Assembly: GCA_023257625.1 (NCBI GenBank)
Contig: JALRBW010000050.1
Span: forward strand, 1-37,540
Length of the DNA stretch: 37,540 nucleotides
Direction of reading: 5' to 3'
DNA from: Flavobacteriaceae bacterium
GTDB taxonomy: Bacteria; Bacteroidota; Bacteroidia; Flavobacteriales; Flavobacteriaceae
Part shown: piece by piece, positions 1-8,024 of the stretch
How the letters are laid out: each line of letters opens with the position of its first letter
Numbering within the stretch: position 1 is the stretch's first letter
Made by a program: the position numbers and the translations under genes
The notes under the pieces: generated by a model
Seen by the model: the letters and a program-made list of their open reading frames with translations, nothing else
What the model was told of the DNA's origin: nothing
Databases searched by the model: none

Positions 1-19
1 TCACTTTTAAAAAAAAAAA

Positions 20-754
20 ATGAAAAATACATATCTCATAATAACTACTTTATTTCTTTTTACCTTTTCACAGTGTAAAAACAATACCAATGCAAAGTCC
101 GAAAAATCTGTTCAAGTAAAAGTTGAACGATCCGAAAGCGGATCAGTAGCCACAATTACAACAGTATTTGAGGTAAATGGTGAAATAAAAGAAGAAATTC
201 AGACTATTGAAGGTACTCATGAAGAGGTAATGGCAAAAGTAGAAGCCCTTACTGCTGAATCCAATAAAATGGATGGTGATGAAATGAAAGAACTAAAAAC
301 CATCAAAAAAATTCAATTTTCATTAGATCCGAAAAGTGAAAGTGAAGCCTCTGGTATGGTAACCTTAACCGAAGAAAATGGGAGTGTTTTATTTGAAGCC
401 ACATTAACCGGATTGAGTGAAGGAACACATGCCATTCACATACATGAACAAGCCGATTGTTCTGCAGAAAATGGTAGTACTGCTGGAGGTCACTGGAATC
501 CTACATTTGAAAACCATGGTGCATGGGGAGATAGCAATGGATATCACCGTGGAGATATCGGAAATTTTGTAGCCGATGCACTTGGAAATGGGAATATTTC
601 ATTTCAAACGGATTTATGGTGTCTAGGTTGTGACGATCCTTCAAAAGATTTATCCGGAAAAGCAGTAATAGTGCATGAAGGTGCAGATGATCTTACTTCA
701 CAACCCTCAGGTGATGCAGGAGCAAGGGTAAGTTGTGCTGGGATAATAAATTAA
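20..754 (+). CDS. sodC: Cu/Zn superoxide dismutase family lipoprotein
   Basis: Predicted to turn superoxide into hydrogen peroxide and oxygen in the periplasm or at the outer membrane. The N-terminus is a short signal peptide ending at Cys19, so a lipoprotein is likely although the lipobox (TFSQC) is weak. The SOD domain covers about residues 98-243 and keeps all metal ligands: His140, His142 and His219 for copper, His158 as bridge, and His166, His176 and Asp179 for zinc. Cys147 and Cys239 fit the conserved disulfide. Residues 25-95 form an acidic, Glu-rich region not found in classical SodC, and an extra CLGC (201-204) sits before the last copper ligand. Only 19 bases precede the start, so the promoter is not visible. 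The 3' end meets the convergent acyltransferase with 2 bases between. oxyR lies about 2.3 kb downstream. Family certain; lipid anchoring probable. Confidence 0.93.
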   Translation: MKNTYLIITTLFLFTFSQCKNNTNAKSEKSVQVKVERSESGSVATITTVFEVNGEIKEEIQTIEGTHEEVMAKVEALTAESNKMDGDEMKELKTIKKIQFSLDPKSESEASGMVTLTEENGSVLFEATLTGLSEGTHAIHIHEQADCSAENGSTAGGHWNPTFENHGAWGDSNGYHRGDIGNFVADALGNGNISFQTDLWCLGCDDPSKDLSGKAVIVHEGADDLTSQPSGDAGARVSCAGIIN

Positions 755-756
755 TT

Positions 757-1554
757 TTAAAAGTCCCATTGACGAGTGACATCCAATTTTCGTTTGGCTT
801 CTAATTCTTCTTTGGGAATTACTTTTAAAAAAGTAGGATGTTGTTCAATAGCATATTGAATTTTTTCTAATATATCATCAATACTTTCCTTTTCATAATC
901 AATTTCTAGGGGTGGTTTAATAATCATAGATTGTAATATTCCCCTTTTTTTGATCATTAGTCCTTTTTTATCAAATGAACGTCTAAACCCATCAATTACA
1001 ATGGGAATCACAATAGGCTTATATCGTTTTATAATATGCGCTGTTCCTTTTCTAACTGGCCGAAATGGCTGTGTAGTTCCTTGTGGGAAGGTAATTACCC
1101 ACCCATCATCTAGAGCTTTACCAATGTTCGTAATATCACTAAGTTTAACTTGTCGATTTATATCTTTACCTGCTTCTCTCCATGTTCGTTCAATAGAAAC
1201 AGAACCTGCATAGGCTAATACTCTAGGTAACAATCCAGCTCGCATTGTTTCTTTCGCAGCAACGTAATAAATGTTAAGTTTTGGACTCCACAGATATCCA
1301 ACATTTTTAATACTATCAATTCTTCCCTTTAGACTTGCATTAAAAACGTGAAACATTGCCACAACATCAGCAAAGTATGTTTGATGGTTCGAGATAAATA
1401 AAACATTAGTGTCAGGAAGATTTTTGATGATTTCAGACCCTTCAATTTTTAGTTCGTTAAATCCTCGATATCTTCGGTGAGTCATAAAGCCCATATACCT
1501 AATGAGCCATTTTTTTAAAATGAGATAATGACCAAAAGGATTACGTTTAAACAT
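757..1554 (-). CDS. 1-acyl-sn-glycerol-3-phosphate acyltransferase (PlsC family)
   Basis: Membrane-associated enzyme expected to acylate lysophosphatidic acid during phospholipid synthesis. The 265 residues carry the LPLAT catalytic box NHQTYFAD (56-63, the NHx4D motif) and the second substrate box as FPQGT (156-160; FPEGT in most family members, so Glu is Gln here), followed by a PIVIPIVIDG stretch. Length is normal for the family. A Bacteroidota -7 box at 1574-1581 lies between it and the NUDIX gene, 30 bases upstream in the same direction, so it probably has its own promoter as well as read-through. The acyl acceptor cannot be read from sequence; some flavobacterial paralogs act on other lipids, so the PlsC role is inferred from the family. 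Confidence 0.87.
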   Translation of the reverse strand: MFKRNPFGHYLILKKWLIRYMGFMTHRRYRGFNELKIEGSEIIKNLPDTNVLFISNHQTYFADVVAMFHVFNASLKGRIDSIKNVGYLWSPKLNIYYVAAKETMRAGLLPRVLAYAGSVSIERTWREAGKDINRQVKLSDITNIGKALDDGWVITFPQGTTQPFRPVRKGTAHIIKRYKPIVIPIVIDGFRRSFDKKGLMIKKRGILQSMIIKPPLEIDYEKESIDDILEKIQYAIEQHPTFLKVIPKEELEAKRKLDVTRQWDF

Positions 1555-1573
1555 TTTTGATTTTAAATCGAAT

Positions 1574-1581
1574 CAAAGATA
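1574..1581 (-). promoter_or_regulatory. Probable -7 promoter box of the acyltransferase gene
   Basis: On the minus strand this reads TATCTTTG, an exact match to the Bacteroidota -7 consensus TAnnTTTG, 19 bases before the start codon at 1554. No convincing TTTG -33 element is seen at the usual spacing. It lies in the 30-base gap behind the NUDIX stop codon. Confidence 0.5.
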
Positions 1582-1584
1582 GAA

Positions 1585-2232
1585 TTAATTCGAAATGCTA
1601 TTTTGCAATATATATTTAAATTCAGTTAAAATCATCGCTGTTGCCCCCCAAATAAAATGATTTTCAAAAGTATAGCTTGGAACTACTCTTCCCTTTAAGG
1701 CTCCAGAAGGGATAGGTTTTTGTTTAATTTTTAGAGAAATAAGTTTTTCAATTGGCAATTCTATATGCAGGGCAACTTCTTTTGGGTCAGGAATAATTTT
1801 TGGAGCAATAGGATTTACAGAAAGAAAAGGGGTAACTAAAAAATCGCTTGGAGGAATATAAATTGAAGAAAGCTGAAGGAGAGGACTACTTGAAAAGGGA
1901 ATGCTCCCTAATTCTTCCTTATATTCACGTAAAGCTGTATACCATAAAGATTTATCTTTTTCTTCTTTTTTACCTCCAGGCAATGCAATTTGACCAGAAT
2001 GAACTCCTCCATCAATTGTTCGTTGAATTAAGGAAAGTTGCATTGACTCATTTTTAGGGTAACAATTTAATAATACTGCTGCTTGTTTTGCGGTTTGAAT
2101 TTGATCATGGTATTTTTCCCTTTGTAAAGATTGAATTCGATGTAGTGGAGCAGCTTCAATATGTGCTGATTTTCCTGATAAATTCAAATCTGCTACCTTT
2201 GAAATACAATCTAAAAGGGTTTGGTAATTCAT
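1585..2232 (-). CDS. NUDIX hydrolase, CoA pyrophosphatase type
   Basis: Expected to hydrolyse coenzyme A or related dinucleotides to phosphopantetheine and 3',5'-ADP. The NUDIX region starts with the CoA-ase style HSGQIALPGGK segment (from about residue 78) and ends with REYKEELG (102-109), which holds the metal-binding Glu residues. The box is spaced as in the NudL/PCD1 subgroup rather than MutT. I place the start at 2232, giving 215 residues beginning MNYQTLL, because flavobacterial homologs begin this way; an in-frame ATG at 2259 would run into the divergent neighbour. The start codon is separated from the divergent cyclophilin start by one base. The downstream acyltransferase gene follows in the same direction. 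Substrate is inferred from the subgroup. Confidence 0.85.
   Translation of the reverse strand: MNYQTLLDCISKVADLNLSGKSAHIEAAPLHRIQSLQREKYHDQIQTAKQAAVLLNCYPKNESMQLSLIQRTIDGGVHSGQIALPGGKKEEKDKSLWYTALREYKEELGSIPFSSSPLLQLSSIYIPPSDFLVTPFLSVNPIAPKIIPDPKEVALHIELPIEKLISLKIKQKPIPSGALKGRVVPSYTFENHFIWGATAMILTEFKYILQNSISN
2194..2201 (+). promoter_or_regulatory. Probable -7 promoter box of the cyclophilin lipoprotein gene
   Basis: TACCTTTG matches TAnnTTTG exactly and lies 32 bases before the ATG at 2234. It sits inside the 5' coding part of the divergent NUDIX gene. A TTTC about 19 bases upstream (2171) is the nearest thing to a -33 TTTG. Confidence 0.45.
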
Positions 2233-2233
2233 T

Positions 2234-2974
2234 ATGAGTACAAATGTAAAAATTCTCAACTTGGTTTTACTCCTAGTCAGTCTGTCTTGTCAATCTTCAC
2301 TCCCTAAAAATGACTCAACTTCCTCATCAACAAAAAAATCTTCACAAAAAGAAGAAAATCTAGACGTACCTGCTAATGATACAAATGAAAATGAAAAAAA
2401 AAATGTAGAAGTTGATAAATCTATTATTTTAAACGATAGAAATGCAATTCCCTTTTTTTTTAATTATGAAAAAGAAAATCCAGAAGATAAAATTAGAATC
2501 ACAACTCGATTTGGCACTATAGATATTAGATTGTTTAAAAATACGCCATATCACCGCGCAAATTTTATTTACCTAACCAAGAGAAATTATTTTAATGGTA
2601 CAACTTTTCATAGAGTTGTTCCCGGATTTATCATACAGGGAGGAAATTCAGATCGGTATGAAACTGCAAAAAAAAGAGGAGAAATAGGCAAATACCTTCT
2701 TCCTCCAGATACCCGTAAAGGATATAAACATCATAGAGGTGTGATTTCAATGCCAAGTAGTGAAATTGAAAACCCACATAAACTCGCTTCTCCTTATGAA
2801 TTTTTTATAGTGCAACAAAGCCCAGGAGCATATCACCTTGATGGATCTTACACCATATTTGGTGAAGTAATTGATGGAATGGATGTGGTAGACGAAATAA
2901 ACAAACAACAAATAGACAATAGAGAAGCACCATTGACAAATATTCATATGGAAGTTTCTATTTTAAATGATTAA
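2234..2974 (+). CDS. Cyclophilin-type peptidyl-prolyl isomerase, lipoprotein
   Basis: Predicted periplasmic or membrane-anchored prolyl isomerase that helps envelope proteins fold. A signal peptide ends in a good lipobox (LVSLSC, Cys19), which supports the start at 2234. Residues 20-70 are a Ser/Lys/Glu/Asn-rich linker. The cyclophilin domain runs from about residue 80 to 244, with the catalytic FHRVVPGFIIQGG segment including the active-site Arg. The usual NGSQFFI region appears as YEFFIVQ after an insertion (SSEIENPHKLASP), a form common in Bacteroidota. It is one of three PPIase-family genes in the window, with those at 23,650 and 24,203. It stands alone between the NUDIX gene and oxyR. 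Folding clients are unknown. Confidence 0.9.
   Translation: MSTNVKILNLVLLLVSLSCQSSLPKNDSTSSSTKKSSQKEENLDVPANDTNENEKKNVEVDKSIILNDRNAIPFFFNYEKENPEDKIRITTRFGTIDIRLFKNTPYHRANFIYLTKRNYFNGTTFHRVVPGFIIQGGNSDRYETAKKRGEIGKYLLPPDTRKGYKHHRGVISMPSSEIENPHKLASPYEFFIVQQSPGAYHLDGSYTIFGEVIDGMDVVDEINKQQIDNREAPLTNIHMEVSILND
2241..2248 (-). promoter_or_regulatory. Probable -7 promoter box of the NUDIX gene
   Basis: The minus strand reads TACATTTG, matching TAnnTTTG, eight bases before the preferred NUDIX start at 2232. It lies inside the first codons of the divergent cyclophilin gene. The predicted transcript would have almost no leader. Confidence 0.42.
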
Positions 2975-3054
2975 TTCATATAAATATCTTATTCATAATC
3001 TTAATGTTGAGATTTTTAAATATTCTTTTTTAAGACATTATAAGTTTTTCTTAT

Positions 3055-3062
3055 TATATTTG
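3055..3062 (+). promoter_or_regulatory. Probable -7 promoter box of oxyR
   Basis: TATATTTG matches TAnnTTTG exactly and lies 15 bases before the oxyR ATG at 3078, giving a leader of roughly 10 bases. No clear -33 TTTG at the standard spacing. Confidence 0.55.
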
Positions 3063-3077
3063 TAAAAACAATAGTTA

Positions 3078-4004
3078 ATGACACTTACTCAGCTTCAATA
3101 TACGTTAGCGGTTGCGGAAGTAGGTAATTTTACATTAGCCGCCGAAAAATGCTATGTAACTCAGCCTACATTAAGCATGCAGGTTCAAAAATTAGAGGAA
3201 GAGTTAGGAGTTCAATTATTTAATAGAAACACAAAGCCAATTGCTTTGACGCCTTTAGGCCAAAAAATATTATTTCAGGCTAAAATTATTGTTGAAGAAG
3301 CAAAACGAATGACCGATATTGTGGCAATGGAAAAAGGAGCCGTTGAAGGTGAATTTAGATTAGGAATTATTCCTACGGTTATGCCAACACTACTTCCAAT
3401 GTTTTTAAATAACTTCATTAAAAAATTTCCAAAGGTCAACCTTAAAATAGAAGAATTAAACACCGTATCCATACTTGATAAACTAATTCAGGGAACACTA
3501 GATGCTGGAATTGCCGCTACTCCCCTAGATACTCCTAAGATAATTGAAAAACCTCTTTATTATGAGCCTTTTGTAGGCTACACCCCTTCTACTCATCCAC
3601 TATCAAAAATAACCACATTAGAAGTAGAAGACGTTGAAAAAATGGATGTTTTGGTTTTAGAGGACGGTCATTGTTTTAGAGAACATGTGCTCAAACTTTG
3701 TCAAACCACACGGATGTCAAAATCTTTTGATTTAAAAAGCGGTAGTTTCGAAACATTAGTCCATTTGGCAAATGAAGGAATGGGAATGACGCTTTTGCCA
3801 TACTTACAAACTCGAAATCTTTCAGAGGAAAACGCTAAAAATCTTCGTCACTTTTCTAGTCCAGAACCGGCTAGGGAAATAAGTATGATCTTCACCAAAA
3901 GTCAATTAAAATTACCCGTAATAGAGGCTTTGTCGGAGGTTATCGAAGGGGTAATTCGTGGGGCAATAAAATTTGATAATGTGAAAATTGTTACTCCTAC
4001 TTAG
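3078..4004 (+). CDS. oxyR: LysR-type hydrogen peroxide sensor OxyR
   Basis: Transcription regulator that is expected to sense peroxide through a reversible disulfide and switch on antioxidant genes. An N-terminal winged HTH of LysR type occupies residues 1-60 (FTLAAEKCYVTQPTLSMQVQ is the recognition region), followed by a LysR substrate-binding domain from about residue 90. The redox site matches E. coli OxyR in both spacing and numbering: Cys199 in LEDGHCFRE and Cys208 in LKLC. The total of 308 residues is normal. It is preceded by its own promoter. The downstream 64-residue gene is convergent. The sodC at the window start may share a stress theme, but no OxyR site was identified there. Confident because both sensor cysteines are present. 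Confidence 0.93.
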   Translation: MTLTQLQYTLAVAEVGNFTLAAEKCYVTQPTLSMQVQKLEEELGVQLFNRNTKPIALTPLGQKILFQAKIIVEEAKRMTDIVAMEKGAVEGEFRLGIIPTVMPTLLPMFLNNFIKKFPKVNLKIEELNTVSILDKLIQGTLDAGIAATPLDTPKIIEKPLYYEPFVGYTPSTHPLSKITTLEVEDVEKMDVLVLEDGHCFREHVLKLCQTTRMSKSFDLKSGSFETLVHLANEGMGMTLLPYLQTRNLSEENAKNLRHFSSPEPAREISMIFTKSQLKLPVIEALSEVIEGVIRGAIKFDNVKIVTPT

Positions 4005-4006
4005 TC

Positions 4007-4201
4007 TTAGAGAGCAAATTCCAAAACTGCACTATCAAGAATTGAATTACCCTTCACATATAGCTTTACCCATTCTAATAGTTTCATCTTATCATTTGGA
4101 CTAAGGCATTCACAAGCCTTATTTAATTCTCGAATAAACAGCTCACGATTAAAGCTTACTTTTCTCAGTATTAGTTGGTAATAACTCAATTTTTTTGACA
4201 T
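4007..4201 (-). CDS. Small conserved protein of unknown function (64 residues)
   Basis: Short basic and helical protein beginning MSKKLSYYQLILRKVSF, then a helix with two Cys (CEC, 31-33 region) and a Trp (LLEWVKLYV). I recall similar 60-70 residue proteins with a KLSYFELxLxKVSF start in flavobacteria, which is why I treat it as real, but I cannot name a function. No signal peptide or membrane segment is seen. It is convergent with oxyR, with 2 bases between their stop codons, and its start lies 76 bases before the inverted repeat of the divergent padR promoter. No clear TAnnTTTG box was found upstream. It could be a small regulator or adaptor; that is speculation. Confidence 0.6.
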   Translation of the reverse strand: MSKKLSYYQLILRKVSFNRELFIRELNKACECLSPNDKMKLLEWVKLYVKGNSILDSAVLEFAL

Positions 4202-4277
4202 AATAAAGAATTTGATTTCAATTTACAATACGTTTTTATCCACTAATGTTGTCGAAATGTTAAAAGTATAATTTATT

Positions 4278-4326
4278 ACTATGTATTGCATAGTTCTATT
4301 TTTTATTTATATATTTGCAATGCAAA
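4278..4326 (+). promoter_or_regulatory. padR promoter with two inverted repeats (candidate operators)
   Basis: A -7 box TATATTTG at 4310-4317 lies 22 bases before the preferred padR start, with TTG at 4286-4288 at about -33 spacing (21 bases). Two perfect inverted repeats overlap these elements: ACTATG-5-CATAGT at 4278-4294, covering the -33 region, and TTTGC-3-GCAAA at 4314-4326, covering the end of the -7 box and the likely transcription start. PadR-family repressors commonly bind palindromes in their own promoters, so autorepression of the padR-pspC pair is a reasonable inference. The palindromes are seen; binding is not shown. Confidence 0.5.
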
Positions 4327-4339
4327 CTTCATTAACAAT

Positions 4340-4666
4340 ATGAACATAGAAAATACAACAGCACAAATGCGAAAAGGAATTTTAGAATTCTGCATACTTT
4401 CATTAATAGCTGGGCGCGACTTGTATTCATCAGATATTTTAGAAGCTTTAAAAAATCGAAAAATGCTTGTTGTAGAAGGCACTGTTTACCCTTTATTAAC
4501 GCGCTTAAAAAATGCTGACTTATTACAATATCGATGGGAAGAGTCTACTTCAGGTCCTCCTAGAAAATACTATTCCATAACATCAAAAGGAGAAACCTTT
4601 TTAGCTGAATTACAATTCGCATGGGATGAATTAAACAAAGCTGTTACCAGTATCACCAAAAAATAA
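4340..4666 (+). CDS. PadR family transcriptional regulator
   Basis: Small winged-helix regulator of 108 residues from the ATG at 4340. The core shows the PadR pattern: RKGILEFCILSLIAGRDLY for the first helices, ILEALKNRK, then VVEGTVYPLLTRLKNADLL for the recognition helix, and SGPPRKYYSITSKGE for the beta wing. An in-frame TTG at 4286 would add 18 residues but would place the start inside the promoter, so I reject it. The PspC-domain gene begins 6 bases after the stop, so the two form an operon. In flavobacteria this PadR/PspC pairing is common. The ligand or signal is unknown; autoregulation through the upstream inverted repeats is likely. Confidence 0.9.
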   Translation: MNIENTTAQMRKGILEFCILSLIAGRDLYSSDILEALKNRKMLVVEGTVYPLLTRLKNADLLQYRWEESTSGPPRKYYSITSKGETFLAELQFAWDELNKAVTSITKK

Positions 4667-4672
4667 TCTTTC

Positions 4673-6328
4673 ATGAATAAAACCATTAATATTAACCTAG
4701 CAAGCACCTTTTTTCATATTGATGAAAACGCCTATTCTGTGCTTAGAAACTATCTGTCTAAACTTAAAACCGCTTTTAAAAACACTTCAGGTAGTGAAGA
4801 AATTCTTCAGGATATAGAAATTCGAATTGCCGAATTATTTCAAGAAGCCAAAAAACATACTGATTATGTAATTAATGAAGAAGATGTTCAAAAGGTGATT
4901 TCTATTTTAGGACAACCTGAAGACATGGATACAGAAGATAATTTTGAATCTGTTGAAAAAGATTCTCTTGTTTCTACTAAAAAATTATACAGAGATCCTG
5001 AAGACAAATACATAGGCGGGGTAATTTCTGGTTTAGGCTACTTTTTTGGAATTGATTCTACTTGGTTGCGAATATTCTGGTTTATCGCTACACTATTTTC
5101 TGGGGGCACCCTTATTCTAATTTACATTTTATTATGGGCTCTAATACCATTGGCTAAGTCTACTGCAGATAAATTAAAAATGAAAGGTGAGCCCGTAAAT
5201 ATTGCCACAATTGAAAAAAAAATAAAAGAGGAATTTGATGAAGTATCCTCTAAAATAAAAGATATCGATTATAAAAAAGCCTCAAATACTTTAAAAAAAA
5301 AATCAAGAAAATTTTTCAATTTCGTAGAAGAACTAATCCTACTGATTCCTAAAATTATTTTTAGATTTTTAGGGATTACATTTCTTATCATTTCAATTAT
5401 AGGATTTATTTCTGTCCTTTTAGGATGGGCCTCAGCTTTATTTTTTAGTAGTCTTCATTGGCCTTTCAAATTTTATTTATTCAATTTAAATTGGACACCT
5501 AGCCTTTTTATATCTATTGCTTTTCTTTTATTTATACTCATCCCATTTCTATTTCTTTTTTTCCTAGGCCTACGACTTCTTAGCTCAAAAGCCAGTAAAT
5601 TAGGGTCAACCGTAAGAAATAGTCTTGCTGTATTGTGGTTAATTACCCTTATAGGATTGGTTGGTTTTGGTGCCTATGAAATTCGAAGTAATAGCGTTAA
5701 AGCCACCAAAGAAGTTAGTCAAAATCTTATATTACGTGAATCAGATACACTATGGATAAAGCAAAAAAATGAATATTTTAATAAAAATGAAGAAAGGTGG
5801 GTTTTTAAAAATACAAATGTTATCATTGATCCGGAAAATGACTCTTGGTGGATTGATAAAAATTTAAAGCTTAATATTGAAACTACTGATTTACCTAACC
5901 CTGTTCTTGTGATAACTAAATCTGCCCATGGTTACGATCCCCAAGAAGCACAGAAACATGCTGATAAAATACAATATCAATGGAATCAAGTGGAAAATAA
6001 TTTGTTGTTGAATACACAATGGAATTTGGCCTTTTCAGAAAAATTTCACAACCAAGAAGTGAAATTAGTACTCCAGCTTCCTAAAGGGTATTCACTCTTT
6101 ATAGACCCTTCTTTAAAAAATTATTTGACCTATCCCATAGCCAATGATCAAGGGTATAGAAGTTCAAAAACTGCAGGTCATTATTGGGTCATGGGCGATC
6201 AAGAGTTAGAATGCTTAGATTGTGGTTCTACTTCTAAGTCTATGGAACTCCGTTATCAACAAGAGGATAAACAAAAAGAACTTCATCTTAAGGTAGATGA
6301 AAATGAAGTTCAAATTAACAGAAAATAA
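4673..6328 (+). CDS. PspC domain-containing membrane protein
   Basis: Inner-membrane protein of 551 residues. Residues 1-95 are a soluble helical region that begins MNKTININLASTFFHID and resembles the N-terminus of other Bacteroidota PspC proteins. The PspC domain spans about 103-165 (LYRDPEDKYIGGVISGLGYF, then a membrane helix 136-160). Three more hydrophobic blocks follow at about 222-257, 277-302 and 318-336, and a soluble C-terminal domain of about 210 residues fills 340-551, probably outside the inner membrane. In enterobacteria PspC senses envelope stress with PspB and PspA; no psp partners are seen here, so the role may differ. It is expressed with the PadR gene 6 bases upstream. Domain assignment is strong; function is inferred. 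Confidence 0.87.
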   Translation: MNKTININLASTFFHIDENAYSVLRNYLSKLKTAFKNTSGSEEILQDIEIRIAELFQEAKKHTDYVINEEDVQKVISILGQPEDMDTEDNFESVEKDSLVSTKKLYRDPEDKYIGGVISGLGYFFGIDSTWLRIFWFIATLFSGGTLILIYILLWALIPLAKSTADKLKMKGEPVNIATIEKKIKEEFDEVSSKIKDIDYKKASNTLKKKSRKFFNFVEELILLIPKIIFRFLGITFLIISIIGFISVLLGWASALFFSSLHWPFKFYLFNLNWTPSLFISIAFLLFILIPFLFLFFLGLRLLSSKASKLGSTVRNSLAVLWLITLIGLVGFGAYEIRSNSVKATKEVSQNLILRESDTLWIKQKNEYFNKNEERWVFKNTNVIIDPENDSWWIDKNLKLNIETTDLPNPVLVITKSAHGYDPQEAQKHADKIQYQWNQVENNLLLNTQWNLAFSEKFHNQEVKLVLQLPKGYSLFIDPSLKNYLTYPIANDQGYRSSKTAGHYWVMGDQELECLDCGSTSKSMELRYQQEDKQKELHLKVDENEVQINRK

Positions 6329-6340
6329 ACCTCGCGTCGA

Positions 6341-6371
6341 TTTGTTCAAATTTTATTTAATGTTATATTTG
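6341..6371 (+). promoter_or_regulatory. Bacteroidota-type promoter of the tRNA-Pro pair
   Basis: TTTG at 6341-6344, a 19-base spacer, then TATATTTG at 6364-6371. This is the full consensus TTTG-N19-TAnnTTTG. It ends 12 bases before the first tRNA, so transcription would start some 5-8 bases before the mature 5' end. It is the best complete promoter in the window and argues for a Bacteroidota sigma factor. Confidence 0.8.
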
Positions 6372-6383
6372 CCCACACTTTTT

Positions 6384-6458
6384 CGGGGTGTAGCGTAGCC
6401 CGGTTATCGCGCCTGCTTTGGGAGCAGGAGGTCGCAGGTTCGAATCCTGCCACCCCGA
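6384..6458 (+). tRNA. tRNA-Pro (anticodon TGG)
   Basis: Seventy-five bases folding as a cloverleaf. The acceptor stem is CGGGGTG paired with CACCCCG (6451-6457), with A6458 as discriminator. The anticodon arm is CCTGC-TTTGGGA-GCAGG, so the anticodon is TGG. The T arm carries GCAGG-TTCGAAT-CCTGC. CCA is not encoded. It is the first of two proline tRNAs and is separated from the second by 16 bases. Confidence 0.95.
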
Positions 6459-6474
6459 CAAAATCATACCAATT

Positions 6475-6902
<428 letters not shown>

Positions 6903-8024
6903 ATGAAACAACTTTTGACTATATTAAGCTTAGCCTTCATCACAACTATTGGTTGCGCCCAAGATAATCCTCCATTTATTGAAACTCCAGAGACCCAATC
7001 GTATTCTTACAAAATAGTGGCTGATGGCATAGATATTCCTTGGGGCTTAGCATTTATTACACCTGAAGATTTTTTAGTTACTGAAAAATCAGGCACCTTA
7101 TATCGAGTAGTCAATGGAATTAAAACAACCGTTGAAGGTTTACCCCCAATTTACACTCGTGGACAAGGTGGGCTTCTTGATGTGGCCTTGCATCCTGATT
7201 TTAGCAACAATAATATTATATATATTACACTTAGTACTGACGTAGAGGAAGATGGTTTAGGAGGCAATACAGCATTATATTGTGCCAAATTAACAGATAC
7301 TTCACTAGAAGACCTTAAGCTTTTATACAAAGCGACTCCCAACACAAATAAAGGCCAACATTGGGGTTCTCGTATTGTATTTGATCAAGAAGGACATTTG
7401 TACTTTTCTATTGGCGACAGAGGTAACCGTGATGAAAATCCACAAGACATAAATCGTGATGGTGGAAAAATCTATCGCTTAAATCTAGATGGAAGTATTC
7501 CGGAAGATAATCCACATGTAGGGATTAATGGTGCAAAAACGGCTGTTTATTCCTATGGTCATCGTAATCCACAAGCCTTAGTAATGCACCCTGAAACTGG
7601 TGTGCTCTGGGAAACTGAACATGGTCCAAGAGGTGGAGATGAAATTAATATCATTCAAAAAGGTAAAAATTATGGATGGCCAACCATAACTTATGGTATC
7701 AATTATAGTGGCACACCTATTACTGACAAAAAAGAAATGGAAGGTATGGAGCAACCTTTTTATTATTGGATTCCTTCGATTGGACCCAGTGGAATGGCTT
7801 TTTCTACCTCTGGAATATATCCTGAATGGAAAGGAAATTTATTTGCTGGTTCACTCGCTTTTCAATACCTTGAACGATTAGTCATTGAAAACAATAAGGT
7901 GGTTAAACGTGAAAAAGTTTTAGATCAAATTGGACGTTTACGCAATGTTGTTCAAGGGCCAGACGGTTATTTGTATGTAGGTGTAGAAGGAAAAGGAATT
8001 TTAAAAATTATACCTAACTCGTGA
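6903..8024 (+). CDS. PQQ-dependent sugar dehydrogenase (soluble aldose dehydrogenase type)
   Basis: Predicted periplasmic six-bladed beta-propeller quinoprotein of the glucose/sorbosone dehydrogenase family that oxidises aldoses and passes electrons to a cytochrome. The N-terminus is a signal peptide with a lipobox-like IGCAQ (Cys18). Family motifs in order: IPWGLAFI, GGLLDVALHPDF (the catalytic-base His region), HWGSRIVFDQEGHLYFSIGD, YGHRNPQAL, ETEHGPRGGDEIN and KNYGWP. Length (373) is normal for the YliI/Asd type. The stop overlaps the GTG start of the cytochrome gene, which argues that the two work together. No pqq biosynthesis genes are in the window, so the cell may make or import PQQ elsewhere. 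The true substrate cannot be read from sequence. Confidence 0.9.
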   Translation: MKQLLTILSLAFITTIGCAQDNPPFIETPETQSYSYKIVADGIDIPWGLAFITPEDFLVTEKSGTLYRVVNGIKTTVEGLPPIYTRGQGGLLDVALHPDFSNNNIIYITLSTDVEEDGLGGNTALYCAKLTDTSLEDLKLLYKATPNTNKGQHWGSRIVFDQEGHLYFSIGDRGNRDENPQDINRDGGKIYRLNLDGSIPEDNPHVGINGAKTAVYSYGHRNPQALVMHPETGVLWETEHGPRGGDEINIIQKGKNYGWPTITYGINYSGTPITDKKEMEGMEQPFYYWIPSIGPSGMAFSTSGIYPEWKGNLFAGSLAFQYLERLVIENNKVVKREKVLDQIGRLRNVVQGPDGYLYVGVEGKGILKIIPNS

